Origin: Chloroflexota bacterium
GTDB taxonomy: Bacteria > Chloroflexota > Anaerolineae > 4572-78 > J111
DNA: 5,178 nt
Assembly (NCBI GenBank): GCA_003695455.1
Contig: RFJF01000664.1
Coordinates: forward strand, 1 to 5,178
Reading direction: 5' to 3'
Both the position numbers and the translations under genes were made by a program. Under the pieces are notes generated by a model. The model saw only the letters and a list, made by a program, of their open reading frames with translations, ran no database searches and was not told the origin of the DNA. The first letter of the stretch is position 1. Each line of letters begins with the position of its first letter. Shown here piece by piece: positions 4,572-5,178 of the stretch.

Positions 4572-5178
4572 AATTGACCGCCAGCTTGACCACGGTCACG
4601 CCGTCGCCGCCTTCGCCTTCCTGCCCGGCCCGGTAACTGCTCACCAGCGGATGGCCGCGCAGTTCGTCTCGCACCACCTGCCGCAGCACGCCGCTACCCC
4701 GGCCGTGAATCAGCCGCACCCACGGCAGGCGGGCCAGAAACGCCTTGTCAAGATACTGGTCAATGTTGAGCAGGGCCTCTTCTGCCACCTGCCCGCGCAG
4801 GTCAAGTTCCAGCCCCGGCGAGTCGTTTTCACCGGAAGCAGACACGGTGAGCGTGGCCGGGTGGGGCGCGGCAGCGCGCTCGCGGAGTTCCAGCCCGGCC
4901 AGCGGCACGGTAGCCCTGAAATGGCCCAACTGCACATCGGCCTGCGCGCCGGTCATGGCTACCACCTCGGCGGTGGTGGCAAATTGCGGCACAAACACTT
5001 TGTCGCCCACGCGCACCGGGCCGATGGGCCGTGCCGGGGTTTTGGGTTCCGGCGGAGGCGGTGGGGTGGGTTTGGCTTCCGGGGCCAGTTCCGTCTCCAG
5101 TTCAGCAAGTTGGGCCTGAACTTCGGCGGCGGCGGCCTGCGGTGATGGCTGTTCGGCAGGGGCGGCCGGTTGGGCCAG
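4570..5178 (-). CDS. mutS2: MutS2 family protein, C-terminal part (KOW-like and Smr domains), truncated by the window edge
   Basis: The visible 202 residues are the C-terminal quarter or so of a MutS2 protein; the clamp and ATPase domains lie beyond the right edge. Residues 1-50 of the fragment are an Ala/Glu/Gln/Pro-rich connector with a short coiled-coil-like stretch (VQAQLAELETEL) and a run of five prolines. A KOW-like segment follows at about 55-98 (VRVGDKVFVPQF...). Then comes the Smr domain (about 123-202) with LDLRG (125-129), HGRGSGVLR (158-166) and the closing GGDGVTVVKL, the family signature of this nicking-endonuclease fold. MutS2 proteins lack a role in classical mismatch repair; characterised members suppress recombination by acting on branched DNA or rescue collided ribosomes through the Smr region. 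Which applies here cannot be told. The gene ends with TGA 10 bases before the glycosyltransferase start. An unrelated Smr-only protein is unlikely because the KOW-Smr order is specific to MutS2. Confidence 0.9.
   Translation of the reverse strand: MAQPAAPAEQPSPQAAAAEVQAQLAELETELAPEAKPTPPPPPEPKTPARPIGPVRVGDKVFVPQFATTAEVVAMTGAQADVQLGHFRATVPLAGLELRERAAAPHPATLTVSASGENDSPGLELDLRGQVAEEALLNIDQYLDKAFLARLPWVRLIHGRGSGVLRQVVRDELRGHPLVSSYRAGQEGEGGDGVTVVKLAVN

Noticed and set aside
4651..5145. Plus-strand open frames opposite mutS2
   Set aside because: The minus strand encodes an unmistakable Smr domain; the plus-strand products are low-complexity Gly/Arg/His-rich.

Overview
The window holds four genes, all on the minus strand. 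From the right edge they are the 3' end of mutS2, a very large membrane glycosyltransferase, an ECF-type RNA polymerase sigma factor, and a small zinc-binding anti-sigma-like protein followed by a strong intrinsic terminator. The coding DNA on the right is very GC-rich, while the intergenic DNA and the sigma/anti-sigma genes are clearly more AT-rich. A GT39-like transferase fused to tandem beta-sandwich-like repeats, the presence of MutS2, and a soluble zinc anti-sigma protein behind an ECF sigma gene together suggest a Chloroflexota bacterium (Anaerolineae/Caldilineae-like). That placement is inference from protein style; no marker gene is present.

Layout. 4570-5178: C-terminal third of MutS2 (proline-rich linker, KOW-like segment, Smr nuclease domain), open at the right edge. 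1572-4559: a 995-residue glycosyltransferase that starts with GTG 10 bases after the mutS2 stop. Its Shine-Dalgarno sequence overlaps that stop codon, so the two genes are probably co-transcribed and perhaps translationally coupled. 1236-1571: a 336-base AT-rich intergenic region with 7-base repeat arrays and four copies of the decamer AATTTGTAAA. 594-1235: ECF sigma factor. 265-525: soluble HxxxCxxC anti-sigma-like protein. 191-217: terminator closing the sigma/anti-sigma unit. 1-190: non-coding, with a good plus-strand sigma70-type promoter and several hairpins, so a small plus-strand RNA is possible.

How the parts relate. The sigma factor and the zinc protein form a regulatory pair (sigma followed by its likely antagonist); their target genes are not visible. 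MutS2 and the glycosyltransferase are neighbours without an obvious functional link. The most unusual feature is a block of 7-base tandem repeats, a G-quadruplex motif and a hairpin sitting in frame inside the glycosyltransferase gene (about 3800-3960). Repeat arrays with the same 7-base period lie in the intergenic region 1312-1412, so this genome may carry a family of dispersed heptanucleotide repeats, one of which has entered a coding region without breaking it. I see no defence system, CRISPR array, tRNA, rRNA or transposase here.
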